A stretch of 64,000 nucleotides of DNA from Cacajao melanocephalus. Taxonomy: Eukaryota; Chordata; Mammalia; Primates; Pitheciidae. The position numbers and the translations under genes are program-made. Shown piece by piece: positions 14,516-29,545 of the stretch (within the stretch, counting starts at the first letter, position 1; every line of letters starts with the position of its first letter). The notes beneath the pieces were generated by a model, which did not search any database, was not told the origin of the DNA, and was given only the letters and a program-made list of their open reading frames with translations. The DNA lies in NCBI GenBank assembly GCA_963573385.1, contig CAUYLG010026868.1, positions 48,280 through 112,279 of the forward strand, in the 5' to 3' direction.

Positions 14516-14754
14516 CCCTCCCAAGACTCAACCAGGAAGAACTTGAATTCCTGAATAGACCCATAACAAAGTCTGAAGTAGAGGCAGCAATTAATAACCT
14601 ACTAACGAAAAAAAGTCCAGGACCAGGTGGGTTCACAGCCGAATTCTACCAGACATACAAAGAAGAGCTGGTACCATTCCTTCTGAAACTCTTCCAAACA
14701 ATACAAAAAGAGGGAATCCTCCCTAAATCATTTTATGAGACCAACAGTATCCTG

Positions 14755-15189
14755 ATGCAAAAACCTGGCAGAAATGCAACAAAAAAAGAAAATTTCAGGC
14801 CAATATCTATGATGAATATTGATGCAAAAATCTTCAATAAAATACTGGCAAACCAAATCCAACAGCACATCAAAAAGCTTATCCATCACGATCAAGTCGG
14901 CTTCATCCCGGGGATGCAAGGCTGGTTCAACATAAACAAATCTATAAACGTAATTTATCACATAAACAGAACTAAAGACAAAAACCACATGATTATCTCA
15001 GTAGATGCAGAGAAGGCCTTCTACAAAATTCAACAGCCCTTTATGCTAAAAACTCTAAATAAACTAGGTATCGATGGATCATACATCAAAATAATAACAG
15101 CTATTTATGACAAACCCACAGCCAATATCATACTGAATGGGCAAAAACTGGAAGCATTCCTTTTGAAAACTGGCACAAGCCAAGGATAA
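14755..15189 (+). pseudogene. L1 ORF2 reverse transcriptase, broken fragment
   Basis: A 144-codon open stretch matches the finger and palm part of the L1 reverse transcriptase: [20 protein letters not shown], then [16 protein letters not shown], then [20 protein letters not shown], ending TGTSQG at a stop at 15187-15189. The FADD active-site block lies beyond this stop, at 15300-15320. It is cut from endonuclease and C-terminal parts and is non-functional. Confidence 0.9.
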
Positions 15190-15369
<180 letters not shown>

Positions 15370-15776
15370 TAAGCAACTTCAGCAAAGTCTCAGTATACAA
15401 AATCAGTGTGCAAAAATCACAACCAATAATAATAGACAAACAGAGAGCCAAATCATGGGTGAACTCCCATTCACAATTGCTACAAAGAGAATAAAATACC
15501 TAGGAATACAACTAACTAGGGATGTGAAGGACCTCTTCAAGTAGAACTACAAACCACTGCCCAAAGAAATAAGAGAGGACACAAACAGATGGAAAACCAT
15601 TCCATGCTCATGATTAGGAAAAATTAAGATCATGAAAATGGCCAAATTGCCCAAAGTAATTTATAGATTCAATGCTACCCCCATCAAGCTATAAATAACT
15701 TTCTTCACAGAATTGGAAAAAAACACCTAATATTTCATATGGAACCAAAAAACAGCCCACATAGCCAAACAAACAA

Positions 15777-15789
15777 ACAAACAAACAAA
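15777..15789 (+). repeat. (AAAC)n short tract within L1P
   Basis: This small AAAC tandem run interrupts the L1 ORF2 sequence. Confidence 0.7.
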
Positions 15790-15967
15790 AGCTGGAGGCA
15801 TCACACTACCTGACTTAAAACTATATTACAAGGCTACTGTAATCAAAACAGCATGGTACTGACATCAAAATAGAGATATAAACCACTGCAACAGAACAGA
15901 GGCCTCAGCAAGAACACCACATTACTGCAACCATCTGACCTTGGACAAACCTGACAAAAGCAAGCAA

Positions 15968-16262
15968 TTGTTAGTAGAAGAAAGAAAATCATGAAGATTA
16001 TAACAGAAATAAATAAAATAAAGAATAGAAAACAGCAAATTTTTTTAAAAGAACATATTATTTGGATTTTTGAAATAACAAATGAAAAATTCTTTAGACT
16101 ATGAAAAAAGAAAGACTCACTGAAACAACATTTTTTAAAAGGAGACATTACAACTAATGCCACAAAAATCATAGGAAATAAGAGACTAGTGAAAAAAAAT
16201 ATTTGGCAACAAATTAAATAGTCCAGAAGAAATGAATAGTTTAATAAAATAAAACAACATAC
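15968..16262 (+). mobile_element. Old L1 (L1M) ORF2 continuation
   Basis: Sequence from TTAGTAGAAGAAAGAAAATC onward, including ACATTACAACTAATGCCACA, matches the inter-domain part of L1M ORF2 in the sense orientation. It is the continuation of the element at 14010-14515 and is interrupted on the right by an LTR. Confidence 0.7.
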
Positions 16263-16652
16263 TGTTTAAAAAGAAAACTTTAGTCAAATTAAATTTAAAA
16301 GAGTTTAATTACCCAAAGAATGATTCATGAATGGAACACCCTCCAGAGTCAGAGTAGGCCTAGAGACTCCAGCTCAGCCACATGGGAAGATTTATGGACA
16401 GAAAAAGGAAAATGAAGTATAAAAAATGAAAGTGAGGTACAGAGTCAGCTGGGTTGGTTACAGCTTTGGGTTTGTCTTATTTGAACACAGTTTGAACAGT
16501 TGGCCACCCTTGGCCAAAACTCAGTGACTGTCACAAGAGTAGGCTACAGTCTGTTTACAGCTTCATTTAGGTTATAGTTCATAATGTATAGAGATACTGT
16601 TAGACTGAACTTAAAATATGTAAGGAAGAAGCTTTAAGCTGAACTTGATTTA
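16263..16652 (-). mobile_element. Solo LTR inserted in old L1, antisense
   Basis: About 390 bp separate two L1M parts that would otherwise join. Read on the minus strand, the block ends with a TTAATTAAACTCTTTTAAAT-type segment (LTR polyadenylation region) and TTTTTAAACA. ATAC at 16259-16262 and 16653-16656 is a candidate 4-bp target duplication, a length used by several class I ERVs. No internal retroviral sequence is present. The family is not named. Confidence 0.6.
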
Positions 16653-18029
16653 ATACTACCAAAAGTTAATGAATACATAGAAAATCTAAACAGGTCAGTA
16701 ACCAATAAGGAGAATGAATAAGTATCAGAAACCTTCCAAAAAAGAAAACTCTCATGAGTAAATTCTCCTGAACATTTAAATAAGAATTAGCATCAAAAAT
16801 AAATAAATAGATAAACAAAAAAGAAGAAAACAAATAAATAAAAACAAAAAATAAGAAATAGCATCAATACTCATTCTCTTCAAAAAAAAAAAAAAAGATA
16901 AAGGAAGAATACAAATTAGTTTTATGAGGCCAACATGACTAAAATAACAAGGCCAGGCAAAGAAAAAGACACAACAGAAAAAGAAAATCACAGGTCAGTA
17001 TCCCTGATAAACAATGTAAAAATTCCCAATAAAACGCTGGCAAACCAAATTCAATATCTTAAGGATCATTCACCATAACTAATTATAATTTATCCCTGGG
17101 ATGCAAGAATGGTTCAACACACGTAAATAAATAAATGTGACACATAACACTAAGAGAATGCAAGTTTTTAAAAAACATAATCATTGCAATAGTTACACAG
17201 AAAGTGTCTGACCAAATTCAGCAACCTTTCATTGTAAAAACTCTCCACAAACTAGCAACAAAAAAAAATTACCATGATGTAATTAAGGTCATATGTGAAA
17301 AGACCACAGTTAACATCATACTCAACAATAAAACACTGAAAGCTTTCTCTCAAAGATTAGAAACAAGGCATTCATGGCTACTCTTGCCTCTTCTGTTCGT
17401 TATACCACTAAAAGTTTTTTAGCAAGGACAATTAGGCAAGAAAAATAAATAAATAAATAAATAAATAAATAAATGGCATTTAATAGAAAAGGAAGAAATA
17501 AAATTATCTTTCTTTTCAGATGGCATAATCTTACATGTAGAAAACCCTAAAAATTCTACCAAAAATTCTTAGAATTAATAAATGAATTCAGAAAAATTAT
17601 AGGATGCAAAATTAAAATACAAAAACAATTGTGTTTCTATACACTAAAAACAAACTCTTTGACAAGGATTAAGAAAGTAATTTTATATACAATAGTATAT
17701 AAAAAAAACTGTTAAAAATAAACTTAATTAAGTAATAAAACACTTGAGACCTGATAAAGACAAAACATTAAAAAAAGAAATTAAAGAAAGCACAAATAAA
17801 TGTAAAATATCTTATGTCCATGATGTGGAAGACTTAATAATGTTAAATTTTCATAATTCCCAAAGCAGTCTGTAAGTTCAATTAAATCTCTATCCAAATC
17901 CCCATGCCAGTTTTTACATAAGTGAAAAAAGTTAAGTTTATATGAAACCATAAATAATTCTGTGTTGTCCAAACAATCTTGAACAAAAAGAACAATGCTA
18001 AAGGCAACATGCTTTCTGACTTTAAAATA
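16653..18029 (+). mobile_element. Old L1 (L1M) ORF2 reverse transcriptase region
   Basis: Words such as AATTCAATATCTTAAGGATC, CCCTGGGATGCAAGAATGGT and TAACATCATACTCAACAATA follow L1M ORF2 order. The position equivalent to the FADD active site reads TTTTCAGATGGCATAATC (about 17513-17530), giving FSDG, so the catalytic aspartate pair is lost. Many frameshifts and stops are present. Confidence 0.8.
17441..17474 (+). repeat. (AAAT)n microsatellite within L1M
   Basis: About eight AAAT units have expanded within the L1 ORF2 remnant. Confidence 0.9.
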
Positions 18030-18393
18030 CAGTAGCTTCTTCCTATTTGTGAGGGTATGTTTCAACATCTCCAGTGGATGCCTAGAATCTTAGATGACGC
18101 CAAACTCTCTATATATTATATTTTATTCATTTAATAACTGAGAAGGCTACCAATTGACTAACAAGTGGGTAGTATATACACAGTGTAGACATGCTGGACC
18201 CAAGGATGATTCACATCCCGGGTAGGATGGATAGGGCAGTGTGAGATGCCATCATATGATTCAGAACAATTCACAATTTAAAACTTATGAATTGTTTATT
18301 TCTGAAATTTTTATTTAATATTTTGGAACTGTGGTTTACTGCAAGTAACTGAAATGGTAGAAAACAATCCCACAGATAAGGGAGATACTAGTG
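18030..18393. mobile_element. Tigger/MER2-like DNA transposon (TcMar) MITE
   Basis: The ends CAGTAGCTTCTTCCTATTTG and ATAAGGGAGATACTAGTG are degraded terminal inverted repeats of the Tigger/MER2 group. Next to them lie the typical CCAGTGGATGCCTAGAAT and GTAACTGAAATGG words. A TA dinucleotide flanks each end (18028-18029 and 18394-18395), the target duplication of Tc1/mariner-superfamily elements. It lies inside the L1M ORF2 and so inserted after that L1. It is non-autonomous, with no transposase. Confidence 0.8.
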
Positions 18394-19850
18394 TATATTA
18401 TGGCAGATTGTATATTACTATAAGTTACAGTAATTAAAAGAATATATTACTGCCATAAAGATAAACATATAAACCTATGAAACGGAATAGATCCCAGACA
18501 AAAAACCTTGAATATACTGTCAGGTGATCTTTTGCAAGGGTGCCAAGAGTACACGATAGGGATGGGATAGTTTCTTCAACAACTGGTGTTGGGAAAATTG
18601 GATATCTCCATAATAAAAAATAAACTTGGAAATTTACCTTACAGCATATACAAAAAATCAACTCAAAATAGATTAAAGACTTAAAACAAATATCTAAACT
18701 GTAAAACTCTTAGAAGGCAACATAAGGAGATATATTCATTACATTAACATTGGCAATGAGTTTTTGGATATGACACCAAAACTGAAGGCAATAAAAACAA
18801 TAATAGGCAAGTGGGACTGCATAAAACTAAAAGGCTTTTGTACAGCAAATGTAACAATCAACGGAGTGAAAAAAGGTAGTTAAAATATTTGTAAGTTTTA
18901 TATCTGTTAAGGGTTAATATGCAAAACACATAATTAAGCCCTTCGACTCATACTAAAAAAACAAATATCCTGTTTTAAAAGAATTTGACAAATAACTTGA
19001 ATAGACATTTTTCTTTAGAAAAACATAAAAATGGCCAACAGGCATATGAAAATATTCTCAACATCGCAAATTATCAGAGAAATGCAAATCAAAACTACAA
19101 TGAGATATCACTTCATGCCCGTTATTATGATTATTGTAAAAAAATGAATAAAACAAAATGTAAGAAGTGTTAGTAAGCATGTAAGAAATTGGAATATTAA
19201 TATATGTTGATGAGACTGTATAATGGTGCAGCTGCTATGAATAACAAGTACGAAGTTTCCTGAAATAAATGCAAATAGATATCATAGGATGTAAAAATCC
19301 TACTTCTGAGTAATTAATCCAAAAGAAAAAATTATGATCTTGAAGAGATGTGTGCACCCTTATGTTAATCGACACATCATTTACAGTAGATAAGATATGG
19401 AAACAACTTAAACGCCCATCAATTGATTAGTGCATAAAGAACACGTGATATACAAATACAATGAAATATTATTCAGCCTTTAAAAACAAGGAAATCTTGT
19501 AATATGCAACAACATGGATGAACCATGAGGTCATTATTCTAAAAGAAATAAAACAGTCACAGAACTACCAATACTGCATAATTCCACATATGTGACATAT
19601 CTAAAATAGTCAATCTCATTGAAGTAGAAAGTAGATGGTGGTTTCCAGGGACAGGGGAGAGGAAAAAATGGGGAAATGTTACTCAATGAGCGTAAACTTT
19701 CAATAATGCAAGAGGAGTAATATTAACAGATCTGCTGTACAACATTGTGACTATAATTAACAATACTCTATTGTGTACTTCAAATTTTGGTAAGCAGCAA
19801 GATCTCATGTTAAGTGTTCTTAAAGCAGTACATTTTTTTAAATCAACAAA
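18394..19850 (+). mobile_element. Old L1 (L1M) ORF2 C-terminus and 3' UTR
   Basis: The sense L1M resumes after the transposon and runs through the ORF2 C-terminal region (GATTAAAGACTTAAAACAAA, AATGCAAATCAAAACTACAA, ATGAAATATTATTCAGCC) into a 3' UTR (TGACTATAATTAACAATACT). It ends in AAATTAAAAATAATAATAAC, a degraded A-rich tail. Together with 14010-14515, 15968-16262 and 16653-18029 it is one 5'-truncated old L1 split by three other elements. Confidence 0.8.
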
Positions 19851-20432
19851 TTAAAAATAATAATAACAATTACCTTAAGATCAGAAGAGATTTCTTCTTA
19901 GATACATTGCTGGAGTACAAAAGCACCACATTTTACCTTAAGATATGCTCCATCTTCTTTCTTGCACAGTAGGTCTAAATGGGGTTAATTTATAGCATAC
20001 TCCATTTGAGGATATATTAGTTGTCAATACATTACATGACAAAGAAAGTAAAAAAAAAAATCTAGCTGTCCTTTTTAGGTAGAAGCTTTCCAGTTAGTCA
20101 TGAGACTAAATTCTGAGGATGCTTGATTCAGTGAGCTGGGATATAAAATTCCATTTGTGGAGTTATCCCAAATTACAGGATAGAATACTCTGAAAGAGGA
20201 TCCTGGCAGGTGATAAACTCACTTATAAAATGCTCAGTAAAACCATGGAAAAGTGACTCTCCATTCTGAATAAATATGAGATGCCAGAGTTGCCTCTGGT
20301 GAAGGGGAAGCCATGCTGAACTAGAAATGCAGTCAGAAGACTCACAGATGATAGTGTTCCATAGGAAGATCACAACACTATGCAGTGCACAAGTAAGGAA
20401 TCACTCTTTCTGATACCAAGACTAAATGTAGA
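19851..20432. other. No recognised feature
   Basis: This is unassigned AT-rich DNA between the L1M 3' end and the THE1-type LTR. Confidence 0.5.
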
Positions 20433-20801
20433 TGTATTAGTCTATTTTCATGCTGCTAATAAAGACATATCTGCGACTGAGTAATTTATAAAAGAAAGAG
20501 GCTTCACAGAGTCACAGTTCCACATGGCTAGGGAGGCCTCACAATCATGACGGATGACAAAAGAAAAGCAAAGGGACATCATACATGGCAGCAGCCAAGA
20601 GAGAGCTTGTGCAGGAAAACTCCCATTTATAAAGCTATCAGACCTTGTGAGACTTATTCACTGTCATGTGAACAGCACGGGAAAGACCTAACTCTATGAT
20701 TCAATTACCTCCCACTGGGTCCCTCCCATGACATGTGGGAATTATGGGAGCTGCAATGCAAAATGATGAGATTTGGATGGGGACACAACCAAACCATATC
20801 A
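20433..20801 (-). mobile_element. THE1/MST-type MaLR solo LTR, antisense
   Basis: On the minus strand it opens TGATATGGTTTGGTTGTGTC and closes with GACTAATACA, the ends of THE1-family LTRs. At 369 bp it is near the usual length of about 350 bp. Flanks GTAGA (20428-20432) and GTAGG (20802-20806) fit a 5-bp target duplication with one mismatch, so it is a solo LTR. MaLRs are primate and mammalian ERVL-related elements without a functional pol. Confidence 0.9.
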
Positions 20802-22549
20802 GTAGGAGAATCTACTACAAAACTTGATTGATTATTGCAAGACAATAGAGGTGGGGCAGTGGTGTTTAACCAACAGGAGAGAAGTGATCATAACCATAAT
20901 AATAATTAGCAAGTTTTGAGTGGCAGCCAAAGGGAAACAACCAACACAGGGTTATGAATATGGTTAATAGAACACAAAATTTCTAGAGAAACACAAGCGG
21001 GCAGCCAATAAAATTACTATTCAATTTGTGCCAACAGGAAAAAAATGAAGGATGAAATGTCTGTGGACTGAAGAAAATTAATCCATTTAATAGTACTGAT
21101 TGCCCAGTTTCTGGAACTAAGCAGATTATTGCAATTAGAACGCATGACCTGAAGAAGCAGTGAAATCCCCAGGGGGAAGGACTATGCAAAACTATGGTGA
21201 GTAACATACACAAAATGTATATACTGGTGCTCCGCTAAAGAGATTCATGGTAATTTCCTCTGGTAACTGTGGACTGGAAAGCAGAAGATTCCCTGACATG
21301 TTGAGGTTTGTCAGAAACAAGGCCTTGTTGCCACTAATAATATCATCATGCTGTCATGCCCCTTCTCTGTCAGAAAAGGGATATATTGTGACATACGTGG
21401 TGAAAGAAAATAATATAAATAGAGCTCTAGCCAAGGACTGGCCTACAGACCTTACAATGGTGACCTGGTTGTCATTTCATTACAATGTATCTTTCTTTAT
21501 CCCATAGAGGAAAAGCTATCATGGTATAAAACTTTAGGGAAGTCTTCAGAAACTATTACTCCTTGTAAAACAAGTAATTCAAAAACAATATTACATTCCA
21601 GGTGGCTTAAAAAAATCTAATATCACCCTCAATAGTATACAAAGGGCCAGATTAGTAGATTGGTAGTTCTTATTACATGCATTTTGTCAACCATGTGACT
21701 CCTATAGAAATAGGATGGATGCTGCAGAATAACCACAGAATACTATAGGATGAACCTTGTTGGAGACCAAATCCCAAATCACATGAGGATGTGACTCCTT
21801 TCCTAAAGATAATCAGTATAGCCTCAGTGACCAATGATTTGGAAAATATAGTTTTGTATTATGATAAGAAAATGATTAAAACAGTTCCCATTCACATGGA
21901 ATAAACAACACCTTACAGTCACAATTTTGTCCCAAAGCTACATTAATAACTCCTCCTCTGTCAGAGTTTAGTCAGAAGTGATATGGACTATCTGAATATT
22001 ATGCAAATCATCTCCAATATAAAATCCTGACATATGAATGAAGCAGTACACCTGGAAAGCATTACATCAGTGACAGGGTACACAGCCAGAAACATGTGAG
22101 GGAATCCTAGATGCCCATGACACCAAACATTGTTACACCAGTGCCCCTTCCTTGGCCTATGTCTATGAGAAATCTTACAGCCAGATGAAAGACAAGAACA
22201 CATCTCAATTTGGTTTATCAATAATTTGTCTTGGCATTAGCATGCAAGCCAATATAAATAACAACTGCACTATAACACCCTATGCTATTAGCTTTGAAAA
22301 ACAGTGACAGAGAAAAATCTCCTCGATAGATATACATTCAATAATGACCCTAATCATCCACTTTGTATGGACAGAGAATTGTACCAAAGAGACAGTAAAC
22401 ATAGGCTCATGATTAGTTTTGAGTAGCTGGGAAGTTGTTCAGGATCCTGGATGGAAAATATTCTGTTTTTGCTTAACGTCTGGGTTATAAGCATATGATG
22501 TGTAAATATGTCACATGTCAAAAAATTCACTCACTTCTGAAAATGAATC
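20802..22549. other. No recognised feature (1.7 kb), possibly part of an old ERV
   Basis: This DNA is somewhat less AT-rich than its surroundings. No open frame exceeds about 86 codons and none has a recognisable domain. It could be the downstream part of the ERV-like remnant at 22550-23170, but I found no residue pattern to support that. Confidence 0.3.
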
Positions 22550-23170
22550 AATTCACAAAGAAGCCAAAAGGACTCAGCAAGGGAACCTTAGCACACCTTT
22601 GCAGTTAGCAATCACAGGTCTAGCATGATGGGCACGTGAATACAGTGTCCTTAGTGGCAGCAATGAAGGAGATGCCTGAGACTAACAGCCTGTACTCACA
22701 TTACCAATGTTAGTCTGGCAGCTTCTAGAGACCAGTGATCCACCTGCCAGGAACGGGAAACAGTGGCATGATCTCTTGAGGGAGCAAAGAGCAGGTTGGT
22801 GGTAAGGACCAGTGGATTTTTCTCAAGGAATAGATGTCTGTCTGGATATATTCGTATATTTACTGCCTACACAGCTTTGGCATACCTGAAAACGTGTTTG
22901 ATATGTTGGCATCAAGTTATATGTAAACTTGCATAAACACAGGGGATCCATTTCATATTAAAACATGTACAGAATCAGCCAATGAACGTAGATCCACATG
23001 TAGCTTATGGCACCAAGATACTTCCAGGCTCGATAGCTGTTCAAAGGTGGGTAATCACTCCAACAAACACACACACCATCTAAAAGAACTGTGACTACGA
23101 ATGGGCATGAAACAGTGATAGGAACAAGTGTTGAGTAATCCCAATTATAATCCAACTGACTTAATACTTG
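22550..23170 (-). pseudogene. Possible retroviral integrase remnant
   Basis: On the minus strand, codons for CQSC (22871-22882) are followed 121 bases later, about 40 codons with a frame change, by codons for WQVDHW (22732-22749). In ERVL-like and other retroviral integrases the CxxC half of the HHCC zinc-binding domain precedes a W-Q-x-D motif by a similar distance. A following stretch loosely resembles the next integrase segment. Stops and frame changes are frequent. This rests on a short motif pair and could be coincidence; profile alignment would be decisive. Confidence 0.3.
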
Positions 23171-24375
<1,205 letters not shown>

Positions 24376-24390
24376 GAAAACAACATATAT

Positions 24391-25559
24391 TTTATGTGAC
24401 TTTAGTATTTCAGAATCATGTGGTTTCCTCATATCTACTCAGTTGTTTTAAAACTAGAGAACATACTCATTCTACAATGGCAATATCACAGAAAACTTTA
24501 TTATATTTTAAAAAGCGTAGAGACTTCTACTTATGACCATGATAGAATAATTGGTACTGGAATAATCCTCCATGTATAAACAAATATTAAACTGAGAGAA
24601 TGGTTGAACAACCACTGGACTATTTGTAAAGATCTAAAATATTGTCCACTTTCTGATAAAATGTGCATATGCATTTATATTATTCTTCAGAAATGTATCT
24701 ATTAATAGCATTTTTCCTTGCATATGTATAAATAGAATGTTAGCTATTTTCTAGTTAAAAAATAATTTTTATAACTAGTGATTAATTTATTTATTTTATA
24801 TTTAATTGTAATGAAATTTTCATTTATTCCTAAATGTTGATTATTTTAATTCCTCCAAATATAAGTTTCCTGAGAGCAGCAATATTGGTTGTCTTGTGTT
24901 CTTATATATTCTTATAACATTGTTCAATACTTGGCATTCTTTGCATACTCAAAACATATACGCTGAGTTTATGAAAAGATCTGCATCTTTTATTACATAA
25001 ACTTATTAATTTTTTTGTCAAATAAATATACATGCTACAGGTTAAATAGCTTTCTTTTAAAGATTCTTTAATAAATATCTTAATCAAAATCACCATATTT
25101 GCATACATATTTTACAGTAGACATGATAGAAATTGTAAGTAACTTGGTCATATATATTATTACTTAAAGAAAGCTATATTAGCCTTCAGTTACTTTGCAT
25201 AGCTTTTTGGTAAGATTAGTAGCAAAAAATTTAAATCCAGTAAAAGGAGAAAAGACACTAAACACATTAATTTTTACAGAAGAATACACTTTGACAGATG
25301 CAAGTTAAGCAAAATAAGATTTGAGACTGGGTGAGAGGTCTTTAAAATGATAATGGAAAAATGCATACTGTGAAAAAACTACTCATGGATTTCAGAACTT
25401 TTGCACAATAATAAACTCGTACTAACTTTTTACAACATGTTTGAACAGTATCTACTTTGAAGCATAAAGAAGAAAAAGGCATCAGTTTGAAAAGAGACCC
25501 TAGCAAAGTAGCATGTATTCTACTCAAATTGAAGCAAGAACCAATATCAAATTTGTTGT
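24391..25559. other. No recognised feature
   Basis: This is AT-rich unassigned DNA of about 1.2 kb. Short open frames have no recognisable product. Confidence 0.5.
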
Positions 25560-26540
25560 GAAGCTTAAATAGAAAAATGATGAATCATTGATGCTTTATG
25601 AAAAGTTTCAGAGGACAATGACCTAGAGAAATTAGCAATGTACAAATGGTTAACTTGTTTTAAGAAGGGACAAGACAACGATGAAGCCCACAGTGTCAGA
25701 CCATCCACATCACTTGCCAGAAATAATCTTGTTCATGCCCTAATTGAAGAAGACCAACAATTAACAACAGAAACAACAGGCAACACTACAGACATCTCAA
25801 CTGGTTAAGCTTACACAATTCTGACTGAAAAATTAAAGTTGGGCCAAGTTTCCATTTAATAGATCCCCAAACTGTTGTGCCGGGGCAGCTGTAGACAAAA
25901 GCATAACATTCAATAAAAATTTTAAAGATGTGGGATCAAGATCCTGAAGCCTTTCTTAAGAAAATTAAAACAAGAGATAAAGCATAGGTATACCAATATT
26001 ATACTGAAGATAAAGCACAAATAAAGTAACGGCTATCAGGAGTTGGAAGTGGTCAGTCAAAGTCAAAGTGGACTTATCAAGAACAAAGTCATGGCAACAG
26101 TATTTTGGATGATTGTGGCTTTTTGCTTATTCTCTGGAAGTTCAAAAACTATACAATCTACTTATTACGAGTGTTTGAGAAAGTCAATCCTTTAACAGAA
26201 AAACATCCACCAAACTTCATCAGAGAGTCCCTCTCCATCGCGACAATGCTTCTGCTCATTATACTCATTTACGAGGGAAATTTTGTGAGTGTTTTAATGG
26301 AAAATCATTAAGCATCCCACTTAGGGTTCTGATTTGGCTTCTTCTGACTTTTCTTCCACCCGATTTGAAAAGCAACTATAAAGGACATGTATTTTCTTAA
26401 ATTAATAATCTAAAAAAGACTACATTGACACGGTTAAATTTTTCAGACCATCAATTATTTAGAGATGCAGTAAATGGCTGTTGTCATTGCTTACAAAAGT
26501 GTCTTAGCCTTGATGGAGCTCATAGTGAAAAATAAAATTC
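25560..26540 (+). pseudogene. Mariner-family transposase relic
   Basis: Conceptual translation, with several stops and frameshifts, follows a mariner transposase. Near 26230-26265 the codons read HRDNASAHYTHLR, matching the family's second catalytic aspartate block (HxDNAPAH). Further on come LKSNYKGHVFS (about 26368-26400) and a C-terminal LFRDAVNGCCHCLQKCLSLD (about 26457-26516), matching the family's LKGRRF and xxF..A...W..CI..xGxYxE ends. The upstream part (about 25590-25800) resembles the N-terminal DNA-binding region. It is an old, dead Tc1/mariner copy, perhaps MARNA or HSMAR-like; the subfamily is a guess. Confidence 0.7.
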
Positions 26541-26876
26541 ACACTTACATTTTTAAGTTTCATTTCTTCATGAACTTTTTGAAGTCCCCTCATATATGAA
26601 ACCTTTTCCTATAATACATACAAATAAATACATTATATTGTACAGCAGCATTCATTCAACAAATATTTTGAGTACCCATGACATGTGTTAGACTGTAGAA
26701 GAAATTTGGACTGTATCTGTGAACAAAGCATAAAAACATCCCTGTCTTCATGAAACTTATTTTCTTCTAATGGAAAATATGCAACATATGATAATCAAAT
26801 AGATATAATAAATTATATATTATGCTGAAGATGCTAAGTATCTTGGGGAAAATGAAGCAAAGAAAGTGAGCTTAGA
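26541..26876. other. No recognised feature
   Basis: This is unassigned AT-rich DNA between the mariner relic and the Alu. Confidence 0.5.
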
Positions 26877-26890
26877 AATAATAGAGAGAG

Positions 26891-28399
<1,509 letters not shown>

Positions 28400-29020
28400 T
28401 CATATTTTGCAGCTCTATTGCTTGGTGCATAAACATTTAGGATAGCTATGTGTTTTGAAGGATTCTCCCATTTATATTAATATAATATCCGTCAATACCT
28501 CTGATAATTTGATTTGCTATGAAGACTACTTTTTGATATGAATATGAATATATTCACTTTTGTTCTAAAAACTTATTATTTGCATGATATGTGTTTTATC
28601 ATTTTACTTTCACTTTCCTATATTTCTATATTTGAAGTGGTTTTCTCAAGGGCATATAGTTGGCTTATGTGTTTAAATGTACTCTGCCAATCACTTTTAA
28701 TTGGTGTATTTAGAACATTTACATGTAGTTATTAACATATTAGGGCTTACTTTTGCCTTTTTCTTTGTGTTGCTGTTTGCTCCATTGTTTTCTTCAGATT
28801 TCATTGAACTACCTCATTCTGGGTTATGTGGACATTTGTTAAATTTTGATTTTGACTTATTTGCAGTGTTTATGAAAGTATGTATTTATTTCTATAGGGT
28901 TTCTTTTCAGCGGTATTTATGTAACTTATTACAATCTACTGCTATTCATTTTACTGGTTCAAGTAAAATACAGAACTCTTACTTCTCTTTATGTTGCTTC
29001 ACCTTCTTTCATTTATAATA
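28400..29020 (-). mobile_element. Old L1 (L1M) fragment, antisense
   Basis: Antisense words recognisable from old L1 are TATTTGAAGTGGTTTTCTC, GCATATAGTTGGCTTATG, AATTGGTGTATTTAGAACAT and TTTACATGTAGTTATTAAC, in the order found in L1M elements. It has no 3' tail or 5' end and is heavily diverged. The frames at 28538-29018 have no domain of their own. Confidence 0.55.
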
Positions 29021-29199
29021 GAGTTCTGTTAAATATTTTCTTCTATATTCTAGAGTTACTGTAGAAAATTCTGTGGGAATTTTGAATGTAGATCTTTTTC
29101 TTTTCTAGGCATGTTACTGTTTTCTCTTTAATGCACTGAATTCTCATGATTATGAGCCTTTTCTGAGGTATAACTTTTATACACATAATGTATAAAATG

Positions 29200-29290
29200 T
29201 ATAGATATAATGGTATATGTATAGTAGTTACATATATAATATAAACATATATATAATATATGCACGTGTGTGTTTGTGTGTGTGTGTGTA
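29200..29290. repeat. TATA/GTGT low-complexity tract
   Basis: The tract mixes ATATAT and GTGTGTGT runs. Confidence 0.85.
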
Positions 29291-29545
29291 GACATATGTC
29301 ATAGGGCACCAGTGGCCTCATCAATTCGGGAACTATGCAACACTTCTAAAAAATAATGTCAATGAAGTCTAACCCTGTTTTCATTATTCTCTCATTTTAG
29401 GACTCTGAAACATAGGTTAGTTCTTTACTGCTTTGACCAATGAAGTACAATGAAAGTGGCATTTTGCCAGTATCAGGCATCTGGCCTTCCACTGGCAGTT
29501 TCCACTTTCTAACTTTCTAGGCACACTCAACTCATAGGAAATCTA
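29291..29545. other. No recognised feature
   Basis: This is unassigned DNA leading to the MST-like LTR. Confidence 0.4.

Noticed and set aside
15843..16172. 109-codon hydrophobic frame on minus
   Set aside because: It is antisense to L1 ORF2 remnants. The Phe/Ile/Cys richness comes from A/T-rich L1 sequence read backwards.
21247..21507. 86-codon frame considered as a possible ERV or cellular exon
   Set aside because: There is no recognisable motif, splice-site context was not convincing, and the length is expected by chance.
28701..29018. 105-codon hydrophobic frame on plus, superficially a membrane protein
   Set aside because: It lies in an antisense old L1 fragment. Its composition is explained by T-rich sequence and no family resemblance is seen.
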